Shown piece after piece: positions 8,105-20,902 of a DNA stretch of 64,000 nucleotides. The DNA lies in assembly GCA_002786165.1 (NCBI GenBank), contig PEQK01000015.1, positions 1 through 64,000 of the forward strand, in the 5' to 3' direction. Under the pieces are notes generated by a model that saw only the letters and a program-made list of their open reading frames with translations, was not told the origin of the DNA and did no database searches. The first letter of the stretch is position 1, and each line of letters starts with the position of its first letter. A program made the translations under genes and the position numbers. This DNA comes from Legionella sp. Lineage in GTDB: Bacteria; Pseudomonadota; Gammaproteobacteria; Legionellales; Legionellaceae.

Positions 8105-10042
8105 TTACTTGGATCCACTAAACCCATGATGACACTGCTTTGCATCAAGGCTACTTGAGTTCTGATTTGGCTGAAATATAGAAACTCCTGAGACTTTAAG
8201 AGATAAACTATACTTTGCGTCCGGATCATCAGGTGATAACGTTAAAACGTTAGAATACGCTCGATGAGCCGCATGATAATCATGTAGTTGAAGATAACAA
8301 CTGCCACGATTATTCAGCGCAACGATATCCTCAGGATGATGTTCGAGATAGGCAGAATAATCATCCAAGGCTTCTTGATATTGTCCATTCTGGTAATAAC
8401 ATAAGCCACGATTACGATAGGCCTGAGTCAGTGTGCCTTTAGAATGAAGAAGCGCTTTTGTAAAAGCATGAATACCATCCGCATACTGACCTAACAAACG
8501 ATACACTAATCCAAGATTATTATAATTGCGAGGTGTGTGATTGACATCATGCGCCACACAATAAGCGAGATCAGAACGTGCTTCTTCATAGCGTCCTAAA
8601 TAATAATAGGCTGTGCCTCGAAAAAATAAAGCATCCAGTTTGTCTGATGTAGGTTTTGGTAAAGAGACATCCGCATGCTTTTTATCAAAACATTCAATAA
8701 AACTTTGGAAACGTTCTTTGGCAGTAACACTATCCCCTTCATCAAGCGCAAGATATCCAGAGCAATAATGTGCGTCTGCATGCATAGGATTCAACTCTAG
8801 TGCTTCCACATAATCTTGTGCTGCGCATTCACGGTTGCCTTGGATATGAAAAATTTGTCCGCGTTTGACCAAAACATCTGAGTTTTTGGGGTCGAGAGAA
8901 GAAGCTTCAGTAAAAATCTTCAAGGCATTGGTATAATCACCTTGTTTAAAATAGGCATCCCCCAAAGAATATCCAGGGATATCAGGATCTAGCTCAATAG
9001 CCTGTTTCAAATAACAGATGGCCGACTCTGGATCTTCTTTGTCATGATTGTTTCGTTTAAGAAACGCAACGCCTACAGCATAAAGCACATCCACATAGTT
9101 ATTGGCCAACGCTAACGATTCTTTATAACTATTAATGGCCTCATCCATTGCGTTTAAATCATCATAAGCTGATCCAATATAATAGTAGATCATTGCATCT
9201 TTTTTAATTTTTAAAGAAGCATCATATTCTTTTAAAGCAGCTTGTGGCTTACCCTGTTTTTGAGAGATTTGACCTAACCTGCGATAAGCTACAAAAGATG
9301 TGTGGTCTAACTTTAATACTTCCTGAAAATCTTGAATGGCCTTTTTCCACGCTTTAAGCTCTACATATACGTCACCGCGATTCATATAAATATAAGACCG
9401 AGCCCCGCCATGCTTAATAGCCTTGCTATAGTACTCCACAGCCTTCGAATATTGCTTCAATCCAGCATGTGCAAGCCCCAAACCATTATAAATTTTTTCA
9501 AAATTAGAGGCGCCCTTATGATTATCAGCGTCTTCGTATGTTAGTGCTTCGTTAAGATCAACAATAATAGCTTTATAATCAGGGTTACCACAATCAAAGT
9601 AGCCTTTTGCACGAACAGTAAGAATTTCCTTACGTTCTTGTGGTGTTATTAAGTCACCAAGACTAAGAGCGTTTGTGCAAGATTCGATAAGTCTAGGCCT
9701 ATCATTTACAGCATCACAATACTGAATTTGAATAAAATGTCCTTGACGGAGATATTCCTGAGCGTGTTTGATGTTTCCAAGTTTCTCGTGAAGATCAGCA
9801 CAAGCAAAACAACTGTCAATAGTTATAGCATCATCCAATTTTTGATCAAGAATAGGCTTGTTTTCACAAAGTGTAAACACTATTCTAGTATAGAAGCGAA
9901 GTGATTCTTCATATCTGCCAGAATTTTTAGCTTCTTCGGCCTGACTTATCCAATTTTGGACGCTGTCTCGAAGAACTTGGGTGTTTGATGGCACTTGCAT
10001 TGGTTTTTGTTGAGGTTTACCTGATTGATGATATTTACCCAT
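8105..10042 (-). CDS. tetratricopeptide-repeat protein
   Basis: A soluble protein of 645 residues made almost wholly of TPR units, with no signal peptide or membrane segment. Repeats run from about residue 30 to 625 and show the W/Y-G-Y-A-F-P spacing. Examples are the YNGLGLAHAGLKQYSKAVEY block, the MNRGDVYVELKAWKKAIQDF block, and the ALNNRGSCYLQLHDYHAAH block near the end. The C-terminal 35 residues are not repeats and are rich in Ser, Gln and His. The start is ATG at 10042, with AGAGG 6 bases upstream; an in-frame TTG at 10048 is less likely. TPR arrays bind other proteins. In intracellular bacteria such proteins are often secreted effectors (Sel1/TPR type), but nothing here proves secretion. 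Confidence 0.9.
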   Translation of the reverse strand: MGKYHQSGKPQQKPMQVPSNTQVLRDSVQNWISQAEEAKNSGRYEESLRFYTRIVFTLCENKPILDQKLDDAITIDSCFACADLHEKLGNIKHAQEYLRQGHFIQIQYCDAVNDRPRLIESCTNALSLGDLITPQERKEILTVRAKGYFDCGNPDYKAIIVDLNEALTYEDADNHKGASNFEKIYNGLGLAHAGLKQYSKAVEYYSKAIKHGGARSYIYMNRGDVYVELKAWKKAIQDFQEVLKLDHTSFVAYRRLGQISQKQGKPQAALKEYDASLKIKKDAMIYYYIGSAYDDLNAMDEAINSYKESLALANNYVDVLYAVGVAFLKRNNHDKEDPESAICYLKQAIELDPDIPGYSLGDAYFKQGDYTNALKIFTEASSLDPKNSDVLVKRGQIFHIQGNRECAAQDYVEALELNPMHADAHYCSGYLALDEGDSVTAKERFQSFIECFDKKHADVSLPKPTSDKLDALFFRGTAYYYLGRYEEARSDLAYCVAHDVNHTPRNYNNLGLVYRLLGQYADGIHAFTKALLHSKGTLTQAYRNRGLCYYQNGQYQEALDDYSAYLEHHPEDIVALNNRGSCYLQLHDYHAAHRAYSNVLTLSPDDPDAKYSLSLKVSGVSIFQPNQNSSSLDAKQCHHGFSGSK

Positions 10043-10169
10043 GAACAACCTCTGCTTTTTAATAGCGCTGTATTATATATGAACAACCATCAAATGTAAA
10101 ACAAATGCATTATGTGTTTTCAATTAAAGCTAAAGTGATCTGGTTTCAATATGCCATATACGCATCTTA

Positions 10170-10198
10170 TTGCTAAACAACAAGCATTATTGTATAAT
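10170..10198 (+). promoter_or_regulatory. sigma-70-type promoter upstream of the 10215 gene
   Basis: TTGCTA at 10170-10175 and a perfect TATAAT at 10193-10198 are separated by exactly 17 bases. The expected transcription start falls about 10 bases before the ATG at 10215, or about 20 before the alternative ATGs at 10224 and 10227. The very short leader favours one of the later ATGs. Confidence 0.55.
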
Positions 10199-10214
10199 TA
10201 CTAAACTATAATAT

Positions 10215-10802
10215 ATGGGGCGCATGATGACACAACCTCGCCGCAATCGATCCACCCATACACAAGGCACTCTTATTCAAAAAAAATATACCCAATTGTT
10301 AGAGGAAAAACGGAAACACACAGGTGGTCTTAATGTTTTAGATATCATTCAAGAGAACGAAACACCCAGCATCATACAGGCAAAAGAAGAAGTGATGGTG
10401 CACATTCATCATTTGAAAACCAGTGCAAACACACAAAATGACGCCCTTAACACAGCAATAACAAGTCTTTGTGGCATTTTAGAAAATGCTCTCACAAAAA
10501 ATAATCCAAAACGTTTTTTCGAAGATAACATTGAGCTCATCAAAGAACGTCTTAAAACAGTACAGTACTCTAAAGCGTCTCTGTTGAATTCCATGTTAAA
10601 CGCCACCGCCATGGTATTGGTATGTTGCAGCATAGTCGTTACTTTCGGTCTTGCTTATTTAGCTGTATCCGACCTTTTAAAGCATAACCGTACCACTAAG
10701 GGAGATTGTTTTTTATTCTTCACCAAAGGTGAGAAACAACAAATCCAAGAAACGATGCATCACATCGAACAAAGCACAACAAGTCGGTCAAATCCAAAAT
10801 GA
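10215..10802 (+). CDS. hypothetical protein with one membrane segment
   Basis: Not recognised. The protein has 195 residues or slightly fewer. The N-terminus is basic and polar and is followed by a long helical region of about residues 40-125. A strongly hydrophobic segment, probably one membrane span, sits at about 130-155, and the tail is about 40 residues, polar and Lys/Gln rich. There is no N-terminal signal peptide. Three possible starts exist (ATG at 10215, 10224 and 10227); the G-rich stretch at 10217-10220 fits best as a ribosome site for 10227. It has its own promoter at 10170-10198. The layout, a long helical cytosolic part plus a C-terminal anchor, is common among effector candidates of intracellular gammaproteobacteria, but no function can be assigned. 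Confidence 0.7.
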   Translation: MGRMMTQPRRNRSTHTQGTLIQKKYTQLLEEKRKHTGGLNVLDIIQENETPSIIQAKEEVMVHIHHLKTSANTQNDALNTAITSLCGILENALTKNNPKRFFEDNIELIKERLKTVQYSKASLLNSMLNATAMVLVCCSIVVTFGLAYLAVSDLLKHNRTTKGDCFLFFTKGEKQQIQETMHHIEQSTTSRSNPK

Positions 10803-10864
10803 CGCTGTAGTTATGGGATGCATTGAGTTAAAATAGGGTTATCGTTTTTTACTGATTTGATTTT

Positions 10865-11710
10865 ATGCATGCTATCGATACGTTACAACGTTTTCTCTTT
10901 GAACATGCCGCTATTCGTGGTGAACTCATTCATTTGCATCAAGCGTATCAATCCATCAGTCAACAACGCGATTATCCTCCCAGAGTGAAACACCTTTTAG
11001 GGGAAGCATTGATGACCTGCGCATTATTGGTTGGCAGCATCAAATTCGAGGGAGAAATTAGTCTGCAATTCCAAGGTGATCACCGATTGCCCTTGATGTT
11101 GGTGCAATGCAATCACCTACTCCATATTCGTGGCTTTGCCAATTTCGCCGAAAACCAATCCGACGCAGACTATGAAGAAGCCTTCTTAACAGGCAAGATG
11201 GTGATCAACATGACCCCTCATCATCAAACCCAGACTTATCAAAGCATCGTACCACTGACATCGTCTTCGATGAGCGACAATTTAATGCATTATTTCGCGC
11301 AATCTGAACAGCTACCTAGTAAAGTATGGTTTGCTGTCAGCGATGATCATGCAGCAGGGGTTATTTTACAGTTGATGCCAGAACAAAATAGCCAACAGCG
11401 CGAGCAATTTTGGGAGTATGCCATCCATATTGGACATACCATTACACCAGAAGAATTATTAAGTTTAGATAATGCTACCCTTTTACATCGCTTATATCAT
11501 GAGACTGAATTACGATTATATCCGGAACGAGATATTCAATTCAGATGCCGATGTACCCATGAAAAAATGAAGCAAGTATTAAGCGTTTTGGGAGAACAAG
11601 AGGCGCAGGCGTTATTGCAAGAAAAGGGGCAAATCGACATCAATTGTGAATTTTGCAATCAGCACTATTCGTTTGATCCCATTGACATCACGCTATTATT
11701 TCGAAAATAA
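10865..11710 (+). CDS. hslO: redox-regulated chaperone Hsp33
   Basis: Hsp33 is a cytosolic holdase chaperone switched on by oxidation of a zinc-bound cysteine cluster. The N-terminal domain shows the typical RGELIHLHQAY segment, and the C-terminal zinc site reads CRCTHEKM, then about 27 residues, then CEFCNQHY, matching the CxC...CxxC signature. Length is 281 residues, usual for the family. It converges on the unknown gene at 11720 with a 9-base gap. The intact cysteine cluster suggests normal redox control. Confidence 0.95.
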   Translation: MHAIDTLQRFLFEHAAIRGELIHLHQAYQSISQQRDYPPRVKHLLGEALMTCALLVGSIKFEGEISLQFQGDHRLPLMLVQCNHLLHIRGFANFAENQSDADYEEAFLTGKMVINMTPHHQTQTYQSIVPLTSSSMSDNLMHYFAQSEQLPSKVWFAVSDDHAAGVILQLMPEQNSQQREQFWEYAIHIGHTITPEELLSLDNATLLHRLYHETELRLYPERDIQFRCRCTHEKMKQVLSVLGEQEAQALLQEKGQIDINCEFCNQHYSFDPIDITLLFRK

Positions 11711-11719
11711 ACACACCAG

Positions 11720-12220
11720 CTAATGCGTATGACTGTCCAAATCTACTAATAATGCGCCATGCTCATCATGTTCAAATTGAAAAAATTGACCGCGCATGGC
11801 TTGCAATATTTTCTGCAAATGACCAAACTCTTGGCTCAATTGAAGATATAGTTTTGCAGAAGAGGTCTCTTGTAATTCACTGACCGTCAAATACGCTGCT
11901 TGTCCTAGATGACTATAATAATCCAGCGGCACATGACGCCGCTCAGCCAATCCAGGAAACAAACCACATAACAACAGGCTTCGATCACCCACATCGATCA
12001 AATGCTCAATTTGATGTCGAGTAGAACCATGCATCGAATTTAAAAAGTCCACAGCAACAGTCGAATCTAGTAATTGGGGGCTATGTGAGAATCGTTGCAG
12101 TAAAAACACCAAATAACTTTCAGAATTTTCAGTCAAATTCACGCGGGAAGCCATTTGCGCCTCAGTCACTAATGCATACCACTGACTGATATCAGTAGGA
12201 TGTAAAATCAAGTTCTTCAT
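11720..12220 (-). CDS. conserved-looking hypothetical cytosolic protein
   Basis: Not recognised. ATG at 12220 is chosen over the longer frame (to 12262) because a perfect AAGGAG lies 7 bases before it; this gives 166 residues. The protein begins MKNLILHPTDISQWYALV, is predicted mostly helical and acidic toward the end, and has no signal peptide, membrane span or cysteine motif. It is convergent with hslO and divergent from typA, with about 150 bases between the starts. Good ribosome site and codon use argue that it is real. Confidence 0.75.
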   Translation of the reverse strand: MKNLILHPTDISQWYALVTEAQMASRVNLTENSESYLVFLLQRFSHSPQLLDSTVAVDFLNSMHGSTRHQIEHLIDVGDRSLLLCGLFPGLAERRHVPLDYYSHLGQAAYLTVSELQETSSAKLYLQLSQEFGHLQKILQAMRGQFFQFEHDEHGALLVDLDSHTH

Positions 12221-12368
12221 CACACATCTCCTTGATTTACCTCTTACTGTAAAGTTTAGCAAAGATATCGAAAATATGTGGGGATTGTGACTGAAATCAT
12301 GTATAATGGCCTAACAATGTACAAAAACGTCTATTCATTTTGCAAAATTGCATAAAATTAAGGTATTT

Positions 12369-14201
12369 ATGATTGAAAAAATTCGTAACGTCGCAATTAT
12401 CGCCCACGTTGATCATGGTAAAACCACATTAGTTGATAAACTTCTCCAACAAACAGGTACCCTCAACGATCGTGCTCCTAAAGTTGAAAGACTGATGGAT
12501 TCGAATGCTTTGGAAAAAGAACGAGGCATTACCATTCTGGCCAAAAACACTTCTGTGCATTGGAATGGGCATCAAATCAACATCGTCGACACCCCAGGTC
12601 ATGCTGACTTTGGCGGAGAAGTAGAACGTATTTTATCGATGGTAGACAGCGTTCTATTATTGGTCGACGCGGTAGACGGCCCTATGCCACAAACCCGTTT
12701 TGTGACTCAAAAAGCATTTGCACGCGGCTTAAAACCCATTGTGGTCATCAATAAAATTGACCGCCCAGGTGCTAGACCTCACTGGGTTATGGATCAAGTA
12801 TTTGATTTGTTTGACAATTTGGGTGCTAGTGATGAGCAATTGGACTTTCCAGTGGTTTATGCGTCTGCACTGAATGGCTATGCAAAATTAGATATTGAAG
12901 ATGAAGCAGACAACATGGACGCTTTATTGCAAACTATTCTTGATCGTGTTGCACCACCTGATGTCGATTCTGACGGTCCGTTTCAAATGCAAATCAGTTC
13001 TTTGGATTACTCTTCTTATGTCGGCACCATCGGCATTGGTCGCGTCACCCGTGGTCACGTAGCGGCTAAAGCACCCGTTAAAATCATCGATAAAGACGGT
13101 AATGTTCGCTCAGGTAGATTGCTACAATTATTAGGATTCAAAGGCTTAGATCGCGTCGAAATCACCGAAGCACGTGCCGGCGATATCATTGCAGTCACAG
13201 GCATCGATCAATTAAATATTTCCGACACGTTGTGCGATCCTTCTACAGTAGAAGCATTGCCTCCTTTGACCGTAGACGAGCCAACCATCAGCATGACGTT
13301 CCAGGTCAATGACTCGCCTTTTGCTGGTCAAGAAGGAAAATTTGTTACCAGTCGAAAAATTCGCGAACGCTTACAAACTGAACTATTGCATAATGTGGCG
13401 CTCCGAGTAGAAGACACAGAAGACCCCGATAAATTCCGCGTTTCTGGTCGTGGCGAATTACATTTGTCTATTTTAATTGAAACCATGCGCCGCGAAGATT
13501 ATGAATTGGCGATATGTAAACCGGAAGTTATTTTGCGTGAAGAAAACGGTGAACAATTAGAACCATATGAACGTTTGACCGTGGACGTAGAAGAAAATCA
13601 TCAAGGCAGCATCATGGAAAAACTTGGTGAGCGCAAAGGTGAGTTGCAAAATATGGTACCAGACGGCAAAGGCCGTGTGCGTTTAGACTATAACATCCCA
13701 ACCCGAGGCTTGATTGGTTTTCATACTGAATTTCTTTCTGCAACTTCCGGTACTGGCTTGATGTATCACGTTTATGATCATTACGGCCCTGCACTCAAAG
13801 GACGTATTGGAAAACGTAACAATGGCGTTTTGATTGCTAATTGCCAGGGTACTGCACGGGGATTTGCCTTGTTTAACCTTCAAGAACGTGGTCGTTTATT
13901 CATCGAACCACAAACGATGTGTTATGAAGGGATGATCGTTGGTATCCATGCCCGTGATAATGATTTGGTGGTCAATGTCACCAAAGAAAAGCAATTAACC
14001 AATATGAGAGCATCGGGAACAGATGAAAATATCGTCTTAACCCCTGCCATCAAATTAAGCTTGGAACAAGCTTTAGAGTTTATTGATGATGATGAATTGG
14101 TCGAAGTCACACCCAAAACCATTCGCATTCGTAAAAAAGAACTCAATGAAACAGCTAGAAAAAGAACATCTCGCTCACAATCAAGTGATGATGGACTCTA
14201 A
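12369..14201 (+). CDS. typA: ribosome-associated GTPase TypA/BipA
   Basis: A translational GTPase that binds the 70S ribosome and helps large-subunit assembly and stress or cold adaptation. The G domain is at the N-terminus: AHVDHGKTT (G1), RGITI (G2), DTPGHADF (G3) and NKID (G4). EF-G-like domains and the TypA-specific C-terminal domain ([15 protein letters not shown], and RKKELNE near the end) follow. ATG at 12369 has AAGG 5 bases upstream and fits family N-termini; the frame start at 12348 would add seven unlikely residues. Length is 610 residues. A TATAAT at 12302-12307 could be the minus-10 box, although its minus-35 match is weak. The stop codon abuts the nadK start. Confidence 0.96.
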   Translation: MIEKIRNVAIIAHVDHGKTTLVDKLLQQTGTLNDRAPKVERLMDSNALEKERGITILAKNTSVHWNGHQINIVDTPGHADFGGEVERILSMVDSVLLLVDAVDGPMPQTRFVTQKAFARGLKPIVVINKIDRPGARPHWVMDQVFDLFDNLGASDEQLDFPVVYASALNGYAKLDIEDEADNMDALLQTILDRVAPPDVDSDGPFQMQISSLDYSSYVGTIGIGRVTRGHVAAKAPVKIIDKDGNVRSGRLLQLLGFKGLDRVEITEARAGDIIAVTGIDQLNISDTLCDPSTVEALPPLTVDEPTISMTFQVNDSPFAGQEGKFVTSRKIRERLQTELLHNVALRVEDTEDPDKFRVSGRGELHLSILIETMRREDYELAICKPEVILREENGEQLEPYERLTVDVEENHQGSIMEKLGERKGELQNMVPDGKGRVRLDYNIPTRGLIGFHTEFLSATSGTGLMYHVYDHYGPALKGRIGKRNNGVLIANCQGTARGFALFNLQERGRLFIEPQTMCYEGMIVGIHARDNDLVVNVTKEKQLTNMRASGTDENIVLTPAIKLSLEQALEFIDDDELVEVTPKTIRIRKKELNETARKRTSRSQSSDDGL

Positions 14202-15086
14202 ATGACCCTTCAAACCCCCTTCAAACGAGTGATTTTATATGCACGTCAACAACGTGAAAATCAAGACGTGATGGGGACGTTGCAGCAGGTGTTTGCACAT
14301 CTGCAGCAACATCATTCCGTGTTTATTGATCCAGATACAGCGCAGTGTTGTGCCTTAGATATTCCGGTATTACGTCACGAAAATTTTGACCCAACACAAG
14401 ATGTGATGATCGTAGTGGGAGGAGATGGTAGTTTATTATCTGCCGCACAAATCGCTATTCGACAACGCATTCCGGTGATTGGCATCAATCGCGGACATTT
14501 GGGCTTTTTAACTGACATTTCACCCCAAGATTTCGCCGCACAATTGGATGACATCTTAAAGGGATACTATATCCGCGAATCGCGCTCTTTGATCAGCATG
14601 CACATCCACCAAGAAAAAACGACTGATTTTAAAGCAGATGCCCTCAATGACGTCGTTTTAAGTCGAGGCAATGGCACGCGGTTGATTACTTTTGACGTCT
14701 TCATCGATGATCAATTTGTCAGTCATTACCGTGCCGATGGCTTGATTTTGGCCACACCTACCGGTTCGACGGCTTATGCTTTGTCGGCTGGAGGTCCTAT
14801 CATGCATCCACAATTGAATGCCATTGTCATCGTGCCAATGTTTTCGCATAGCTTTTCCGCACGCCCCTTGGTCATTGATGGTGATTCTCAGATCAGTTTA
14901 CACATCAGTAAGCAAAATGATATGCCGTTACAAATTTCTTGCGATGGGCATGAATCTTATTCGGTAGACCCTGGACAACACGTCACCCTTCAAAAAAGTA
15001 ATGCCCAATTACAACTGTTACATCCACAAGATTATCATTATTATGATACATTAAGAATCAAACTAGGTTGGGGCTCAGAGGGATAA
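14202..15086 (+). CDS. nadK: NAD kinase
   Basis: Phosphorylates NAD to NADP. The [11 protein letters not shown] motif (the GGDG signature) is near residue 75, followed by [12 protein letters not shown], the conserved LNDVV segment, and a [16 protein letters not shown] block. Length is 294 residues, as in other proteobacteria. The ATG directly follows the typA stop with no spacer, so translation is probably coupled. recN starts 3 bases after its stop, keeping the common nadK-recN pairing. Confidence 0.96.
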   Translation: MTLQTPFKRVILYARQQRENQDVMGTLQQVFAHLQQHHSVFIDPDTAQCCALDIPVLRHENFDPTQDVMIVVGGDGSLLSAAQIAIRQRIPVIGINRGHLGFLTDISPQDFAAQLDDILKGYYIRESRSLISMHIHQEKTTDFKADALNDVVLSRGNGTRLITFDVFIDDQFVSHYRADGLILATPTGSTAYALSAGGPIMHPQLNAIVIVPMFSHSFSARPLVIDGDSQISLHISKQNDMPLQISCDGHESYSVDPGQHVTLQKSNAQLQLLHPQDYHYYDTLRIKLGWGSEG

Positions 15087-15089
15087 TCC

Positions 15090-16754
15090 ATGCTCACCTC
15101 ACTATGGATCAAACATTTTGCTATTGTTGCCGAACTGGAACTGGATTTTCAATCTGGGATGACTGCATTTACCGGAGAAACAGGCGCGGGTAAATCGATT
15201 ATGATTGATGCATTGATGCTTGCTTTGGGAGAGCGTGCGGATACAGGCGTCGTGCGCCCAGGCAAAGACAGTTGCGACATTCAGGCATCGTTTTCTTATG
15301 CACAGGACTCAAGCCCTGCGCACTGGCTCACCGCACATGATGTGCCTCATGACGAAGAGCAAATTATATTACGGCGCGTTATCACACATGAAGGGCGCTC
15401 TAAAGCCTATATCAATGGTGTCCCTTTTCCTCTGCAAAAAGTGAAAGAATTGAGTGAAACGTTGGTTCACATTCACGGCCAACATCAACACCAAACGTTA
15501 TTATTGCATACCACCCATCGTGAACAATTGGATCAATTTGCAGATCATGCGGATTTGCGCCAAAAACTTGCTGGCTTGTATCGCAAATACCAAAGACTTA
15601 AAGAAGAAAAAACACAATTGGCACAATCTCATGCCCAAGACATGCAAGATGTATCACGTGATCTCCAGGAGCTTCAAACTCTAAATCCCATGGAAGGTGA
15701 AATTGACCGCTTACATCAAGAACATCAACTCCTGCATCATGCCAAAGATTATATTGAGCAAACCCAATCTCTTATCCAGATGATGCAAGCGGATGACGCT
15801 CCAAATTTACACCAGTATATGCACGCGATCGTACATAGTATCTCAACGTTACCTCAGCACAACGCACATATCCAAACGGCCAAATCTTTACTTGAAAACG
15901 CAGCCATTCTTTTAGAAGAAGCTTATGACGAATTGGAGTCATTTGGACAAACCATTCAAATGGATCCCGAACGATTGGGAGAAGTAGAAGCACGGATGAG
16001 TGCGTTGCATCATCTTGCCAGAAAATGTCATATCCCTGTTCATCAATTGCATACACATATTCAGGTTTTAGAACAACAATTGCACCAACATCAACACCTT
16101 GAAGAACGTAAAAAACAAATTGAACAGGATCTTTTGGCAGCTCAAGCCGCTTATCATGGCGTTGCAATGGAACTCCGATCCTCACGCATTCAGCATGCCA
16201 AAATATTAGCCAAGGCCATCACGACCAATATCCAACAATTGGGCATGCCGGATGGGTTCATCGAGATCGACATCACGTCTTTAGACACGATGCAAGCCCA
16301 TGGTTTGGATAAAATTGAATATAAAGTTTCAACCAATCCTGGTATGCAACCTGATTTGTTAAGCAAAATTGCATCTGGGGGTGAGTTGTCACGTATCAGC
16401 TTAGCCATTCAAATGATAGCCGCCCAACAAGGCGCGACCCCAACCTTATTTTTTGACGAAGTAGACGTCGGCATTGGGGGCGCAACGGCCGCGATTGTAG
16501 GTCGGCATTTACGTCAACTGGGCACCCGGTTACAAGTCTTTTGTGTGACCCATCAACCGCAAGTGGCGGCAAGCGCACATCAGCACTTTTTGGTCAAAAA
16601 ATACGTAGATCAAGAACAAACCTTTTCCCAAATTATTGGCTTAGATACGACTCAAAAAGTCGAAGAATTGGCTAGAATGCTCGGTGGATTAACCATCACA
16701 CAACAAACCCGCTCAAACGCCCAAGAATTAATTGACGCTTTAACCCAAGAATAA
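15090..16754 (+). CDS. recN: DNA repair protein RecN
   Basis: An SMC-like ATPase in double-strand break repair. The Walker A segment GETGAGKS is at residues 29-36, two coiled-coil regions with Gln/His-rich heptads run from about 150 to 380, and the C-terminal ABC signature LSRISLAIQ is followed by Walker B FFDEVDVGIGG and a switch His (FCVTHQPQVAA). Length is 554 residues, typical. It sits 3 bases after nadK. No LexA box is obvious just upstream, so SOS control, if any, would act from further up. Confidence 0.96.
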   Translation: MLTSLWIKHFAIVAELELDFQSGMTAFTGETGAGKSIMIDALMLALGERADTGVVRPGKDSCDIQASFSYAQDSSPAHWLTAHDVPHDEEQIILRRVITHEGRSKAYINGVPFPLQKVKELSETLVHIHGQHQHQTLLLHTTHREQLDQFADHADLRQKLAGLYRKYQRLKEEKTQLAQSHAQDMQDVSRDLQELQTLNPMEGEIDRLHQEHQLLHHAKDYIEQTQSLIQMMQADDAPNLHQYMHAIVHSISTLPQHNAHIQTAKSLLENAAILLEEAYDELESFGQTIQMDPERLGEVEARMSALHHLARKCHIPVHQLHTHIQVLEQQLHQHQHLEERKKQIEQDLLAAQAAYHGVAMELRSSRIQHAKILAKAITTNIQQLGMPDGFIEIDITSLDTMQAHGLDKIEYKVSTNPGMQPDLLSKIASGGELSRISLAIQMIAAQQGATPTLFFDEVDVGIGGATAAIVGRHLRQLGTRLQVFCVTHQPQVAASAHQHFLVKKYVDQEQTFSQIIGLDTTQKVEELARMLGGLTITQQTRSNAQELIDALTQE

Positions 16755-16766
16755 CCTGAGGAATTC

Positions 16767-17948
16767 ATGATAGAAGAAAACGACGATTTGATGTCTGCAT
16801 CTGCAGTAATCGATTATTTGAAAAAATTAAGACCAACACCGGATTTATTTGATCAAAAAATACATCCATTTAGCAAGCCTAAAGATGTAACTATGGAAAA
16901 CATTATCTTTGGTGTACAAAAATTTCATGAAATTGCAACTTTATCCTCTCAAGAACGGGTAGACGTTTATGGAAATTCTCTCCTTGGCATTCATGATAAT
17001 GAGTCTTTAGCCACAGAATGGAATAATACGAGTCCTATTGTAATTGATCCAGTTGAATTAGATGCTTTTGTCACAGGAGATTGGGAGAAAATCGATGAAA
17101 AACCCTATATGGCATTATTTTATCAGGGAGAAACCCCTGCTCAAGCACTAGATCAATTACTTGCGGGTCCTACCGTGCTTGATTGCGGCATGTTTTGTCA
17201 GCTCAGTATTTGGTTTGGATTAAGGTATGTGCTGGGAGATACGCAGTTCAATGATATTATGGCTCACCAGCCCCTTTTTATCACGCAAATTAACTATCAA
17301 AAAAATGACAAAGTACCTTATCTAGGCAATCCTTTGTACGATTTTTTAATAAAAACCCCTGAATTGGACCCATCCATGTTGTATATGGACTGCATTTTTA
17401 ATATCAATGAATATAAATTTAAACACCCAGCAGGCCATTACAAACAGCATAATTGCATTGTTATCAACGAATTATATTATATTCAAGAACGAAATAAAGG
17501 ACTCACCAAATCTGAGCTCGATGAGTTTCTTTTGACAGCTTATAATCAACCACCGACTGATCAAGATAGTATATTTATTGAGAGAACACTTTATGATGAA
17601 AGCATCCTTGAAGGCATTGATCATGAAAGAGATGACTGGAATTGGAATAGTTTTTCATCCGAGCATGATTCATTGGCTTATCATGAATATAATATAGAAG
17701 AGTTTCAGCAACAAAATCGCAGACAATCAAAAGAATTTTTTAATGGCTATTTTGCATTAGATATAAAAAAAATCCTTACGTATTACGAGAATTATCTTAA
17801 GAAAAAGGAACAGTCTAGCGCAACCTCACATGGCATGAATCGATATACTCTAATGCCGCCACCTATACCATCTTCTAAAGACCATCTAGATTCGTCGTTA
17901 AAAAAGCGACCACGTGAGGAAGTGAATCTCTTATCTCCTAGGCTTTAA
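16767..17948 (+). CDS. hypothetical protein, possible papain/transglutaminase-like fold; effector candidate
   Basis: Not recognised as a named family. The protein has 393 residues, no signal peptide and no membrane span. Residues 134-160 read like the start of the helix carrying the nucleophile in papain or transglutaminase-like folds: LDCGMFCQ, with Cys140 and Cys144, then an aromatic helix. Residues 218-240 hold GHYKQHNCIVIN (His224, His228) leading into a beta strand, which would suit the catalytic His. The C-terminal 60 residues are low-complexity, and residues 379-383 are KKRPR, which resembles a eukaryotic nuclear localisation signal. The gene follows recN by 12 bases, and its codon use looks more AT-rich. 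A secreted enzyme acting in a host cell is an inference only. Confidence 0.6.
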   Translation: MIEENDDLMSASAVIDYLKKLRPTPDLFDQKIHPFSKPKDVTMENIIFGVQKFHEIATLSSQERVDVYGNSLLGIHDNESLATEWNNTSPIVIDPVELDAFVTGDWEKIDEKPYMALFYQGETPAQALDQLLAGPTVLDCGMFCQLSIWFGLRYVLGDTQFNDIMAHQPLFITQINYQKNDKVPYLGNPLYDFLIKTPELDPSMLYMDCIFNINEYKFKHPAGHYKQHNCIVINELYYIQERNKGLTKSELDEFLLTAYNQPPTDQDSIFIERTLYDESILEGIDHERDDWNWNSFSSEHDSLAYHEYNIEEFQQQNRRQSKEFFNGYFALDIKKILTYYENYLKKKEQSSATSHGMNRYTLMPPPIPSSKDHLDSSLKKRPREEVNLLSPRL

Positions 17949-17992
17949 AAAATACACTATACTGATACATACTCCATCAAAAAGAGAATACA

Positions 17993-18223
17993 ATGATCAT
18001 AATACGTGGTTTGATAGGTGCTTTGAGTCTCATCTTAACCTCCAACATCCATGCTTGGGTGGCCGAGCGTGGGTATAATCACGGCGGCTATTATTATAAT
18101 AATGGTTGGGCATCTCACGGGGTGGTCATTGGCGTACCTGAAGGGGCTTATTATGGCTACGGTTGCTCCATCATTCAAAGATGTGATGCAAGCGGTTGTT
18201 TTAACGAACGCATTTGCAGATAA
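17993..18223 (+). CDS. small secreted Gly/Tyr-rich protein
   Basis: A 76-residue product with a convincing signal peptide (hydrophobic residues 2-19, cleavage probably after the HA near residue 21). The mature part of about 55 residues is rich in Gly, Tyr, Asn and His and has four Cys near its end (CSIIQRC, then C and C), which could form disulfides. A purine-rich AAGAGAA lies 6 bases before the ATG. The overlapping minus-strand frame is an unlikely mirror of the repeats. Function unknown; an extracytoplasmic role is inferred only from the signal peptide. Confidence 0.65.
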   Translation: MIIIRGLIGALSLILTSNIHAWVAERGYNHGGYYYNNGWASHGVVIGVPEGAYYGYGCSIIQRCDASGCFNERICR

Positions 18224-18235
18224 GATCATTCTTTC

Positions 18236-18335
18236 GTAGCCTTGATGTAGCGCCAGCGAAATCAAGGTTTTCTGAAGACAACCTCGGCCTATTCACCGAT
18301 GGCACCCCTTGATTTCACTTCGTTACATCAAGGCT
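18236..18335. repeat. REP-like palindromic repeat pair (BIME-like), copy 2
   Basis: Two inverted units face each other: GTAGCCTTGATGTAGC...AATCAAGG, then a spacer of about 37 bases, then CCCCTTGATTTCACTTCG...ACATCAAGGCT. Each unit alone is also an imperfect hairpin. It lies between the small secreted gene and the gyrB promoter. It belongs to the same family as 8029-8095 and 54156-54262. Confidence 0.82.
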
Positions 18336-18385
18336 ATAATGCAAATTATTACGCCCTGCCTCTCGTTCCGTTCTTATACGCGTAA

Positions 18386-20893
<2,508 letters not shown>

Positions 20894-20902
20894 GGAGTTT
20901 TT

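Noticed and set aside
18035-18265. Minus-strand frame opposite the small secreted protein
   Set aside because: Its isoleucine-rich middle is only the complement of the TAT/AAT-rich coding DNA, and it runs into the repeat; no ribosome site.
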